A stretch of 64,000 bases of DNA from Schlegelella_A sp035995885. Its GTDB lineage: Bacteria; Pseudomonadota; Gammaproteobacteria; Burkholderiales; Burkholderiaceae_C. Location of the stretch: NCBI GenBank assembly GCA_035995885.1, contig DASYKC010000214.1, positions 36,751 to 100,750 on the forward strand. The letters are read 5' to 3'. Positions 50,837 through 58,858 of the stretch are shown piece by piece. Position numbers and translations under genes: made by a program. How positions within the stretch are numbered: position 1 is the stretch's first letter; the number at the start of each line of letters is the position of its first letter. A model generated the notes under the pieces. That model did no database searches. It had not been told where the DNA came from and saw only the letters and a list, made by a program, of their open reading frames with translations.

Positions 50837-51775
50837 TCAGTCGCGACGCGACGCGCGTCCCCGGCGCCGGGCGACCGCGCCCACCGCCGCCAGGCCGGCG
50901 AGCAGGAGCGGCAGCGTCTCGGGCTCGGGCACCGCCGACACCGGCGGAACGTCTGCCGTCGTCCGGCCGTTCGCGCTCGCGAACTGGAAGTTGGGGTCCT
51001 CGGAGCGAACCCCGACCTTGAAGGTGTGCAGCGCATCGATGAACGCGCCACCCGATGCCTCGGCCTGGATCGACTGCTCGTCGACGAAGCCGGCGGCGCA
51101 ATTCGGGCACATCACCTGGGTGACGACGGCGTGGAGCGAGAAGCGGAACAGGTCGTTGCCTTCGCTGTCGGTGAAGGCGACGACGTCGATCGGCAAGTCC
51201 GAGCAGACGGTCGCCCCCTGGCGGCAGAAGTGGGCGTAGTTCCGGGACGAGCCGGCGCCGAGCGGTCCCTCTTCCGAATCGAAGACGTTTTCCTGCAGGA
51301 GGAAGTCGAACGAGCCGAAGACGCCGATCGTGTAGCTGGCGCGAAGCTCGAGCGAAGGATCGCCCGAGCCGTCGCCATGGCGCATCAGGTTCGTCAGGAC
51401 GCCGTCGAGGCTGAAGTCGAGGCTCAGCGGAACGACGCCGTTGGGCAGCGGCGCGGCGATGCCGCACGGGGCGGAGCAGGACCAGAAGTCGTCGTACGAC
51501 GAGCGCGAGCCGGAGCCGGAGAGGGAGCCGCTGTACGCGTTGGCGGCCGCGGCGCCCAGCGTCGCCGTCTGCGGCGAGACGAAGGAGCTCGCGTAGTTCG
51601 CGGCGTCGACCGTCACGGCGCTGCTCGTCGATCCGGTGTCGCGGACGAAGCCGGCCGGCGTGCCGACCGAGCTCGAGCTCGAGTAGGCGGCGCCGGCGGC
51701 GCCCGGCAGCGCCGCGAGGATCATGAGCGCGAGGCGCCGCGCCAAGGCGCCGCGGCGAACGAAGTCTGGGTTCAT
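50837..51775 (-). CDS. PEP-CTERM sorting-domain protein
   Basis: This is a 312-residue exported protein with an N-terminal signal (RRLALMILAALPGAAGA). Its C-terminus has the PEP-CTERM sorting signal: AVPEPETLPLLLAG, a hydrophobic helix and a basic RRRGRASRR tail. Such proteins are cut and anchored by an exosortase EpsH/XrtA system during export. The body is Ser/Gly/Ala-rich with several Cys. No exosortase gene lies in this window. Confidence 0.92.
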   Translation of the reverse strand: MNPDFVRRGALARRLALMILAALPGAAGAAYSSSSSVGTPAGFVRDTGSTSSAVTVDAANYASSFVSPQTATLGAAAANAYSGSLSGSGSRSSYDDFWSCSAPCGIAAPLPNGVVPLSLDFSLDGVLTNLMRHGDGSGDPSLELRASYTIGVFGSFDFLLQENVFDSEEGPLGAGSSRNYAHFCRQGATVCSDLPIDVVAFTDSEGNDLFRFSLHAVVTQVMCPNCAAGFVDEQSIQAEASGGAFIDALHTFKVGVRSEDPNFQFASANGRTTADVPPVSAVPEPETLPLLLAGLAAVGAVARRRGRASRRD

Positions 51776-51879
51776 GCGAATCTCCCGTTGAGCCCGGACC
51801 GGAGTGGTCCGGGCCGCCTTTGTAGGCGCGGGAGCGTCACGCGAACGTCACGGCGAGTCGTCGCTCGCCGGCCGGCGGT

Positions 51880-52233
51880 TCACGCTTCGACGAGGACCTC
51901 GAAGCCGCCGTAGATCAGCCGCTTGCCGTCGAAGGGCATCGGGTTGACGTCGGGCTGCAGGCGCGAGTCGGCCATGACCTTGGCCATGCCGGCGTCGCGC
52001 ACCGACTTCGACGGCCAGACGATCCACGAGAAGACCACCGTCTCGTCGGCCTTCCTCTGGACGGCCATCGGGAACGACGTGACCTTGCCTTCCGGCACGT
52101 CGTCGCCCCAGCACTCGACCACCTTGATCGCGCCGTGCTCCTTGAACACCGACGCCGCGGCCTGGGCGTGCCGGCGATAGGCCTCGCGGTTGGCGCTGGG
52201 CACGGCGGCGACGAATCCATCGATGTAGCTCAT
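51880..52233 (-). CDS. DUF1428 family protein
   Basis: This is a 117-residue protein from ATG at 52233 with CGGAGA upstream, starting MSYIDGFVAAVPSANREAYR. It shows the alpha/beta-barrel pattern of DUF1428 (YbaA-like): VVECWGDDVPEGKVTSFPMAV, VFSWIVWPSKSVRDAGMAKV and MPFDGKRLIYGGFE. Function unknown. It lies 23 bp after the VOC-type gene, same strand. Confidence 0.92.
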   Translation of the reverse strand: MSYIDGFVAAVPSANREAYRRHAQAAASVFKEHGAIKVVECWGDDVPEGKVTSFPMAVQRKADETVVFSWIVWPSKSVRDAGMAKVMADSRLQPDVNPMPFDGKRLIYGGFEVLVEA

Positions 52234-52256
52234 GACATGTCTCCGAAAAGTGGCGA

Positions 52257-52679
52257 TCAGACCGGGATCGGCTCGCCGTTGACGATCCACGGCGTGCCGA
52301 ACCGGTCGACCAGCATGCCCCAGCGCTTGGCCCAGAAGGCCGACTGCATCGGCATGGTCACGGTGCCGCCGGCGGCCAAGGCGTCGAAGACGCGCTCGGC
52401 CTGGGCGACGCTGTCGTAGTCGACCGCGATCGACACGCCCTTGATGCCTTCGTAGGGAACGTGCGCCGGTGCGTCGCCGGCGAAGAGCGTGCCGCCGCCG
52501 GGAAGGACGAGGCGCGCATGCAGGATGCGGTGCGCGAATTCCTTCGGCATCTGCGCCGCGATCGGCGACTCGGCGCCGCTCATCAGGACTTCGAGCTTGC
52601 CGCCGAGCGCCTTTTCGTAGAAGCGCATGGCTTCGGCGCAGTTGCCGTTGAACGCGAGGTAGGCGATGGCTTGGGTCAT
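52257..52679 (-). CDS. VOC superfamily (PhnB-like) protein
   Basis: This is a 140-residue protein from ATG at 52679 with AAGGAA upstream: MTQAIAYLAFNGNCAEAMRF begins the first beta-alpha-beta unit, and GTLFAGDAP, PMQSAFWAKRWGMLVDRFGTPWIVN completes the PhnB/YjdN glyoxalase-like fold. Members may be metalloenzymes or binding proteins with unknown ligand. It is cotranscribed with DUF1428. Confidence 0.9.
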   Translation of the reverse strand: MTQAIAYLAFNGNCAEAMRFYEKALGGKLEVLMSGAESPIAAQMPKEFAHRILHARLVLPGGGTLFAGDAPAHVPYEGIKGVSIAVDYDSVAQAERVFDALAAGGTVTMPMQSAFWAKRWGMLVDRFGTPWIVNGEPIPV

Positions 52680-53011
52680 GGGGTTCCTTGAGAGTGAGGG
52701 AAGCAGGCACTCAGCGTGTCGCTGCAGGGGTAGTCGAGCGGCGCGGCGCCGAATCGACATCCGGACCGCTTGACCACGAGATTTCTTGTTGCCGGCGGTG
52801 CCGTGGCGACGCGCGGAGGACCTCGAAGCCGAGGGCGCGGGTCGATGCCGGCGAGAAGCGCTTCGCCGATGTTGCCGCGGCCGGACGCCAAGATTTGCAC
52901 GATCGGCGCGGCGGCGAGCGGCGCGGCGACGAGCGGCGGCCTCAAGAAACGACGTCGCTCGCCGAAACGACGTATGTCTGCATCTCGATGCATGCGCGAA
53001 AGGGCAGCTGC
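52680..53011. other. 332 bp gap, no gene recognised
   Basis: This gap lies between the divergent VOC gene and a hypothetical plus-strand gene. Frames open through it read as Arg-rich sequence without family resemblance. The only structure noted is a 10-bp direct repeat at its right end. Confidence 0.6.
52946..52973 (+). promoter_or_regulatory. tandem direct repeat, possible operator
   Basis: GAAACGACGT occurs at 52946-52955 and again at 52964-52973, a period of 18 bases, ending 38 bases before the start codon at 53012. Spaced direct repeats are typical of regulator binding sites. No regulator is identified. Confidence 0.35.
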
Positions 53012-53623
53012 ATGAACGCCAAACCGCCGACTCGCCAGGGATCGGCCGCCGCGCCGGCCGAAGACGGTCGCGCGGCGCCGCCGGCCGCGGCCAAGCGCGG
53101 CTCGCTGCGTTGGGTGCGCGACGTCCTCGGCCGCTCGATCCGGCTCGAGCAGCGCAAGAACCAGCTCCACGTCGCCCTCGTCGATCCGCGCCGCGACGCC
53201 GAGGAGCCGCTGTCGCTGCTGATGCAGCAACGCGCCGAGCTCGGCGCGCGCCTGCTCGTCCACGACCCGGCGACGCAGATCGTCCGCAACCTCTTCATCG
53301 TCCACGACGAGCTGCGCGCCAACGGCTGGGTCGGCGTCGAGACCTTGCCGGCCAAGGTCGTCGACCGCGGCCTGACCGAGGCCGAGATCCTGTCGAGCGA
53401 CGAGCCCTCCGAGGTGCTGTCGACGATCATCGCGACGCTGCGCCAGATCAAGATCGCCGCCGAGGCCCGCGCCGCGCAGGAAGCGATCGAGGCCGAGTGG
53501 GAGGTGCCGCAGGTGCCCGAGGTCTCCGACACCAACTTCGACGAGTACGAGCTGATGGAGCGCAGCTGGGCCGGCACCGTTCCCGCCGGCCTCGATATCC
53601 CGAGCCGCAACAGCCGGATGTAG
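53012..53623 (+). CDS. hypothetical cytoplasmic protein
   Basis: This is a 203-residue protein from ATG at 53012 with AAAGGG upstream. The first 30 residues are Pro/Ala-rich, then a basic segment (RGSLRWVRDVLGRSIRLEQRKNQ) and a mixed alpha/beta body with VHDPATQIVRNLFIVHDEL and an acidic helical tail. No membrane helix or known catalytic motif. It looks like a real gene by composition and start site, but the family is not recognised. The tarD gene follows by 78 bp. Confidence 0.7.
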   Translation: MNAKPPTRQGSAAAPAEDGRAAPPAAAKRGSLRWVRDVLGRSIRLEQRKNQLHVALVDPRRDAEEPLSLLMQQRAELGARLLVHDPATQIVRNLFIVHDELRANGWVGVETLPAKVVDRGLTEAEILSSDEPSEVLSTIIATLRQIKIAAEARAAQEAIEAEWEVPQVPEVSDTNFDEYELMERSWAGTVPAGLDIPSRNSRM

Positions 53624-53701
53624 CGGCGGCGCGGCTCGCCCGAGCCGCGGCCGCGATAGGGCATGCTTCGCGGATCGCCCCGACTGCAGCGAGAACGCGC
53701 C

Positions 53702-54865
53702 ATGAAGATCGTCGAGATCCGCGAGGTCACGCGGCCGATCCGCTCGAACATCCGCAACGCCTACATCGACTTCTCGAAGATGACGCTGAGCCTGGTCGCC
53801 GTCGTCACCGACGTCGTCCGCGACGGCGCGCCGGTCGTCGGCTACGGCTTCAACTCGAACGGCCGCTACGGCCAGGGCGCGCTGATGCGCGAGCGCTTCA
53901 TCCCGCGCCTCCTCGAGGCGGCACCGGACAGGCTGCTCGACGAGCGCGGCATCCTCAGCCCGCACAAGATCTGGGCGACGATGATGACGAACGAGAAGCC
54001 GGGCGGCCACGGCGAGCGCTCGGTCGCGGTCGGCACCATCGACATGGCGGTCTGGGACGCGGTCGCCAAGATCGAGGAGCAGCCGCTCTTCCAGCTGCTC
54101 GCCGATCGCCACGGCGACGGCACCGCGAAGCGCGACGTCTTCGTCTACGCCGCCGGCGGCTATTACTGGCCCGGCCAGGGGCTCGACGGCCTCGAGCGCG
54201 AGATGAAGAGCTACCTCGAGCGAGGCTATTCGGTCGTCAAGATCAAGATCGGCGGCGCCTCGCTCGTCGAGGACCGCGCCCGCATCGAGGCCGTGCTGCG
54301 CCTGCTCGGCCCGGGGCGCCGGCTCGCGGTCGACGCCAACGGCCGCTTCGACCTGAAGACCGCGATCGAGTACGCCGAGGCGCTCTCCGACTACGAGCTC
54401 TTCTGGTACGAGGAAGCGGGCGACCCGCTCGACTACGCGCTCCAGGCGGAGCTGGCGAACCACTACGACCGGCCGATGGCAACCGGCGAGAACCTCTTCT
54501 CGATGCAGGACGCGAGGAACCTCATCCGCTACGGCGGCTTGCGCCCCGACCGCGACTGGCTGCAGTTCGACTGCGCGCTCAGTTACGGCCTGGTCGAGTA
54601 CCTGCGCACGCTGGCGATGCTGAAGGAGCACGGCTGGTCGCCGTCGCGCTGCGTGCCGCACGGCGGCCACCAGATGTCGCTGGCGATCGCCGCGGGCCTG
54701 CACCTCGGCGGCAACGAGTCGTACCCCGACCTGTTCCAGCCCTACGGCGGCTTTCCCGACGGCGTCGCGGTGAAGGACAGCATCGTCACGCTGCCCGAGC
54801 TGCCGGGAATCGGCTTCGAGGGCAAGGCCGACCTGTTCGCGGAGATGCGCGCGCTCTCGGCGTGA
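53702..54865 (+). CDS. tarD: D(-)-tartrate dehydratase (enolase superfamily)
   Basis: This is a 387-residue protein very similar along its length to the characterised Bradyrhizobium D-tartrate dehydratase, with blocks NAYIDFSKMTLSLVAVVTDV, SNGRYGQG, NEKPGGHGERSVAVGTIDMA and PDRDWLQFDCALSYGL. The active-site residues align: Lys182 in VVKIKIGG, metal ligands Asp211, Glu237 and Glu263, and His320 in PHGGHQM. It dehydrates D-tartrate to oxaloacetate with Mg2+. Downstream genes for an SGNH-like secreted protein and a Bug protein suggest tartrate uptake and use. Confidence 0.92.
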   Translation: MKIVEIREVTRPIRSNIRNAYIDFSKMTLSLVAVVTDVVRDGAPVVGYGFNSNGRYGQGALMRERFIPRLLEAAPDRLLDERGILSPHKIWATMMTNEKPGGHGERSVAVGTIDMAVWDAVAKIEEQPLFQLLADRHGDGTAKRDVFVYAAGGYYWPGQGLDGLEREMKSYLERGYSVVKIKIGGASLVEDRARIEAVLRLLGPGRRLAVDANGRFDLKTAIEYAEALSDYELFWYEEAGDPLDYALQAELANHYDRPMATGENLFSMQDARNLIRYGGLRPDRDWLQFDCALSYGLVEYLRTLAMLKEHGWSPSRCVPHGGHQMSLAIAAGLHLGGNESYPDLFQPYGGFPDGVAVKDSIVTLPELPGIGFEGKADLFAEMRALSA

Positions 54866-54999
54866 GGCGCCGCGAAGGGGCGCTCCGCAAGGGGAGGAAT
54901 CCGGTGTCCGGCGCCGGCCCGCCTCGGCAGAATCGGCGATCGACCGAGGATCCGCGGCAGGACGACCGCCGACCGAAACCGCCTCGAACGGAGACGCCC

Positions 55000-55845
55000 A
55001 TGACCGATCGCCGCTTCACATCTTCCCGTGGCGCCGCCTGGTGGCGCCGCGCCGCCGGCCTGCTCGGCCTCGCCGCCCTGCTCGCCTTCTCGAACGCGGC
55101 AGCAGCGCAGACCCGGCCGGCGCGGACCGAGATCGCGGGCGAGCCGCTGGCCTCGATCCTCTGGGTCGGCAACAGCTTCTTCTACTACAACAACAGCATG
55201 CACGGCCACTTCAGCGAGCTGGCCAAGTCGCTCGACCCATCGGTCGCCTGGCGCGGCACCTCGGTGACGATCAGCGGCTCGGGCCTCGACTGGCACGACC
55301 TCGCGAGCTACCTCCAGCCCGACGGCATCGGCAGGTACTCGTTCGTTGCCGGCAACAAGATCGTCTTCAACAAGCCGGGCCGGCAGTTCGACGCGGTGAT
55401 CATGATGGACTGCAGCCAGTGCCCGATCCATCCGCAGCTCGCCGCCTCGTTCAGGGACACCGTGAAGAAGGACGCCGCGATCGTCGCCCGCTACGGCGCC
55501 CGGCCGGTGCTCTTCATGTCATGGGCCTACAAGGACGCGCCCGAGATGACCGCCCAGCTCGCCGAGCAGTACACGCTCGCCGGCAACGCCAACGACGCGC
55601 TCGTCATCCCGGCCGGGCTGGCGTTCGCGAAGGCGATCGCGCGCCGGCCCGAGCTCGAGCTCTACCAGCCCGACAAGCGCCACCCGACCCTCGCCGGCAC
55701 CTACCTCGCCGCCTGCACGACCTTCGCGGCGCTGACAAAGAAATCGCCCGTCGGCGCGAAATACAGCGGCGGCCTCGACCCCGAGCTCGCCGCGTTCCTG
55801 CAGACGGTTGCCGCCGACACGGTGCGCGACTACTTCGGGCACTGA
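55000..55845 (+). CDS. secreted SGNH/GDSL-like hydrolase
   Basis: This is a 281-residue protein with a signal peptide ending AAAAQ at about residue 37. The SGNH fold is suggested by the first block ILWVGNSFFYYNNSMHGHF, where Ser follows GN, and by the late D/H block HPTLAGTYLAACT. It probably hydrolyses an ester or acyl group in the periplasm. It lies between the tarD and Bug genes in the same direction. Confidence 0.75.
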   Translation: MTDRRFTSSRGAAWWRRAAGLLGLAALLAFSNAAAAQTRPARTEIAGEPLASILWVGNSFFYYNNSMHGHFSELAKSLDPSVAWRGTSVTISGSGLDWHDLASYLQPDGIGRYSFVAGNKIVFNKPGRQFDAVIMMDCSQCPIHPQLAASFRDTVKKDAAIVARYGARPVLFMSWAYKDAPEMTAQLAEQYTLAGNANDALVIPAGLAFAKAIARRPELELYQPDKRHPTLAGTYLAACTTFAALTKKSPVGAKYSGGLDPELAAFLQTVAADTVRDYFGH

Positions 55846-55905
55846 GCCCGCCGCACCGTCCGCCGTCATCGCGCGACGTTTCACATCCGCCTCCAGGAGA
55901 CCACG

Positions 55906-56874
55906 ATGATTCGAATCTCGCGCCTGCTCGCCGCGTCGCTGCTGTGCGTCGCCGCGACCGGCCAGCTCGTCCACGCCGCCGACTATCCGACCCGCCCGGT
56001 GAAGTGGGTCGTCCCCTATCCGCCGGCAGGAACGACCGACGTGCTGGCGCGCATCGTCGCGCAGTGGCTCACAGAGCACCTGGGCCAGACCTTCCTGATC
56101 GAGAACAAGCCGGGCGCGGGCAACAACATGGGCGTCGAGTTCGTCGTCAATGCGCCGCCCGACGGCTACACGATGCTGCTCGTCAATCCGGCCAACGGCA
56201 TCAACGCGACGCTGTACAAGAACCTGAGCTTCAACTTCATCCGCGACATCGCGCCGGTCGCCGGGATCGTGCGCACGCCCAACGTGATGGAAGTGAGCCC
56301 GAAGCTGCCGGTGAAGAGCGTGGCCGAGTTCATCGCCTACTGCAAGGCCAACCCGGGCAAGATCAACATGGCGTCGTCGGGCAGCGGCACCTCGGTGCAC
56401 CTCTCCGGCGAGCTCTTCAAGTCGATGACGGGCTGCGACATGCTGCACGTGCCGTACAAGGGCGCGGGCCCGGCGCTCACCGACCTCATGGGCGGGCAGG
56501 TCGACGTCATCTTCGACAACCTGCCGTCGTCGGTCGGGCACATCAAGGCCGGCAAGATCCGCGCCCTCGGCGTCACCTCGGAGCAGCGCGACCCGTCGCT
56601 GCCGAACCTTCCCACGGTCGGCGAAACCGTCCCCGGCTACGAGGCGACGGCCTGGTTCGGCATCGGCATGCCGAAGGGAACGCCGAAGGAGATCATCGAC
56701 AAGGTCAACGCCGAAGTGAATCGCGCCCTCGCCGACCCGAAGATGCGTGAACGCCTCGCCGAGCTCGGCGGCAAGCCGATCGCCGGAACGCCCGAAGACT
56801 TCGGCAAGGTCATCGCGGCCGAGACGGCGAAGTGGGAGAAGGTCGTCATCTCGTCGGGCGCGAAGGTGGAGTGA
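55906..56874 (+). CDS. Bug/TctC-family solute-binding protein (tartrate locus)
   Basis: This is a 322-residue protein with signal peptide ending HAA at about residue 25, followed by DYPTRPVKWVVPYPPAGTTDVLARIVAQWL, NKPGAGNNMGVEFVV and SSGSGTSVHLSGELFKSMTG. Located 60 bp after the SGNH gene and downstream of tarD, it is the likely tartrate binder. The ligand is inferred from context; no permease gene is beside it. Confidence 0.9.
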   Translation: MIRISRLLAASLLCVAATGQLVHAADYPTRPVKWVVPYPPAGTTDVLARIVAQWLTEHLGQTFLIENKPGAGNNMGVEFVVNAPPDGYTMLLVNPANGINATLYKNLSFNFIRDIAPVAGIVRTPNVMEVSPKLPVKSVAEFIAYCKANPGKINMASSGSGTSVHLSGELFKSMTGCDMLHVPYKGAGPALTDLMGGQVDVIFDNLPSSVGHIKAGKIRALGVTSEQRDPSLPNLPTVGETVPGYEATAWFGIGMPKGTPKEIIDKVNAEVNRALADPKMRERLAELGGKPIAGTPEDFGKVIAAETAKWEKVVISSGAKVE

Positions 56875-56908
56875 GCGCCGCGACGGTGCCGCGTCGCCGT
56901 GACCGCGT

Positions 56909-57577
56909 CTAGGCGGCACCGAGGCGGGCGCGAATCTTCCGCAGCGCGCTGTCGACCGTCGTCAGCACCGGCAGCAGAGACGCCGCCTCGCAGGCAGCGC
57001 GGGCGCGCGCCATGCTGAACTGCGCCAGGGCGATGCGGCTGCAGCCGCGCTCGCGCAAGCGCCTCGCCTCGGCCGCGATCAGCTCGTCATGGCGAAGCGG
57101 ATCGCCGGCATTCAAGGCGTCGAGCGCCCCGTCGGCAAGCGCCGCGTCCAGCTCGACGCCGGGCGGAAATTCCGCCGGCATCGACGCCAGCGTCGGCGCG
57201 AACGTCGCGATCAGGCCGATCCTGCCGCTGCCGCGCGCGGCCTCGTCGATCATCGCCTCGTTCGGCTTCAGGACCGGCACGCTGCCGTGGCGGCGCGCGA
57301 CCGCGTCGATGCACGGCCCGAAGGCCGAGCAGGTGAAGAGGATCGCGTCGGCGCCGGCGTCGATCGCGTACTGCGCCAGGCGCTGAAAGCGCTCGTGCAT
57401 CGCGGCGTCGAGGCCGGTGCCGCTGCGCGCCAGGTCGGCCGAGAGGCTGTCGTCGAGGACGTTCATCCGCGTCGCGCCGGGCCAGTCGCGCTCGAACGCG
57501 GCGTTGACCGGCGCCATCGAGTGGGCGAGCGCGTGGATCAGGGCGATGCGCGGCAATGCGTCGTAGGGCTTTTCCAT
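56909..57577 (-). CDS. Asp/Glu/hydantoin racemase-like protein
   Basis: From ATG at 57577 (57592 is also possible) this is a 222-residue protein. It shows the first Cys half of the racemase fold: IALIHALAHSMAPVNAAF and the FTCSAFGPCIDAVA loop. The second Cys block is changed, ALAQFSMARAR, so true racemase activity is doubtful. It converges on the tartrate Bug gene with 34 bp between stops. A role in hydroxyacid or amino acid metabolism is possible. Confidence 0.8.
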   Translation of the reverse strand: MEKPYDALPRIALIHALAHSMAPVNAAFERDWPGATRMNVLDDSLSADLARSGTGLDAAMHERFQRLAQYAIDAGADAILFTCSAFGPCIDAVARRHGSVPVLKPNEAMIDEAARGSGRIGLIATFAPTLASMPAEFPPGVELDAALADGALDALNAGDPLRHDELIAAEARRLRERGCSRIALAQFSMARARAACEAASLLPVLTTVDSALRKIRARLGAA

Positions 57578-57756
57578 CTCGCCCGATTGCATTATGCCGG
57601 CGACGACGCCATCGATCCCGAGTTCGCGGCCCGGGTCGGTGCCCCTCGACTCTCCGAACGACGTCGTCACGCGCTCGATGCGCGCGGTCGGATCGCGGCG
57701 CCGGCAAGCCGGCGCCGCGCTGGCTTGCACCGAATCACCGCATGCAGAATCGCCGC

Positions 57757-58836
57757 ATGCACGCCGAGCTCGACGACGCCGCCGCATTCGCCCGCGCGCA
57801 TGAGGTGCCCTGGCCGCGCGACCCGCACGCCGCGCCGGCTTCGGGCGAGGTCGCGTGGGGCGTCCACCACGACGACCCGGCGCCGTTCGATCGCCTGCGC
57901 GGCCCGGTCCATTCACGCGGCCCGCAGTCGGGCGTCGTCCGCCGCCACGGCGCGGAGATCGCGGCGTGGGGCGAGCCGGAGCGCGCCGACCTGACCTTCA
58001 GCGTCGCCAAGACCTACCTCGCGCTGCTCGCCGGCATCGCCCAGGGACAGGGGCTGCTGCCGGACGAAAACGAGCGCGTCTCGGCTCGACTGCCCGACAT
58101 CGGCTTCGCCGACAGCGAGCACAACCGCGCCGTGACGTGGACGCACCTGTTGACGCAGACGAGCGAATGGGAAGGGACCTGCCTCGGCATCCCCGACACC
58201 GTCGATCGCTGGCGCAAGGTGGCGCAGGATCCGCGCCCGGCCGGCGGCCCGAAGGGCGGCGCGCGGCCGCTGCACGCGCCGGGAACGTACTGGGAATACA
58301 ACGACGTCCGCATCAACCAGCTCGCGCTCGCGCTGCTGCATCTCTTCCGCCGGCCGCTGCCCGAGGTGTTCCTCGAGCAGGTGCTGCGGCCGCTCGGCGG
58401 CGGCGACGGCTTCGCCTGGCAGGGCTACGACGACGCCTGGATCGACCTGCCCGGCGTCGGTCGCGTCCCCTCCGTGCCGGGCGGATCGCACTGGGGCGCC
58501 GGCGTCTCGATCAGCGCCCGCGACCAGGCGCGCATCGGCCAGCTGCTGCTCGACGGCGGCGTCGCCAGCGGCCGCCGTGTCATCGCCGCCGACTGGATCG
58601 CGCGCATGCTCGCGCCGTGCCCGATCGCGCCGTTCTACGGCCGGCTCGTCTGGCTGAACCGCGACGGTCGCGCCTTTCCCGGCCTGTCGGCGCGCGCTGC
58701 GTTCATGGTCGGCGCCGGCGGCCACTACGTCGGCCTCGATCCCGATCTCGATGCGGTCATCGTCCTGCGCTGGCTCGACCCGGCGCATGCCGGCGCGACG
58801 ATCGCGCGGATCGCCGCGGCGCTGGCGCGCGGCTGA
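57757..58836 (+). CDS. beta-lactamase-fold serine hydrolase
   Basis: This is a 359-residue protein with the class C/DD-peptidase motifs SxxK in FSVAKTYLALLAG and YxN in YWEYNDVRINQ; the third motif is HWGAG. There is no signal peptide, so it is probably cytoplasmic and an esterase or peptidase rather than a beta-lactamase. ATG at 57742 would add five residues. It converges on the molybdenum hydroxylase operon with 22 bp between stops. Confidence 0.88.
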   Translation: MHAELDDAAAFARAHEVPWPRDPHAAPASGEVAWGVHHDDPAPFDRLRGPVHSRGPQSGVVRRHGAEIAAWGEPERADLTFSVAKTYLALLAGIAQGQGLLPDENERVSARLPDIGFADSEHNRAVTWTHLLTQTSEWEGTCLGIPDTVDRWRKVAQDPRPAGGPKGGARPLHAPGTYWEYNDVRINQLALALLHLFRRPLPEVFLEQVLRPLGGGDGFAWQGYDDAWIDLPGVGRVPSVPGGSHWGAGVSISARDQARIGQLLLDGGVASGRRVIAADWIARMLAPCPIAPFYGRLVWLNRDGRAFPGLSARAAFMVGAGGHYVGLDPDLDAVIVLRWLDPAHAGATIARIAAALARG

Positions 58837-58858
58837 GCCGGAAGATCACGCCTTCTCG

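Noticed and set aside
52676..54703. Long minus-strand frame across the tarD gene
   Set aside because: It is antisense to TarD, whose alignment and active site are clear, and has no recognisable domain.
57757..58836. Calling the serine hydrolase a beta-lactamase resistance gene
   Set aside because: It lacks a signal peptide and the typical third motif, so an esterase or peptidase role is more likely.
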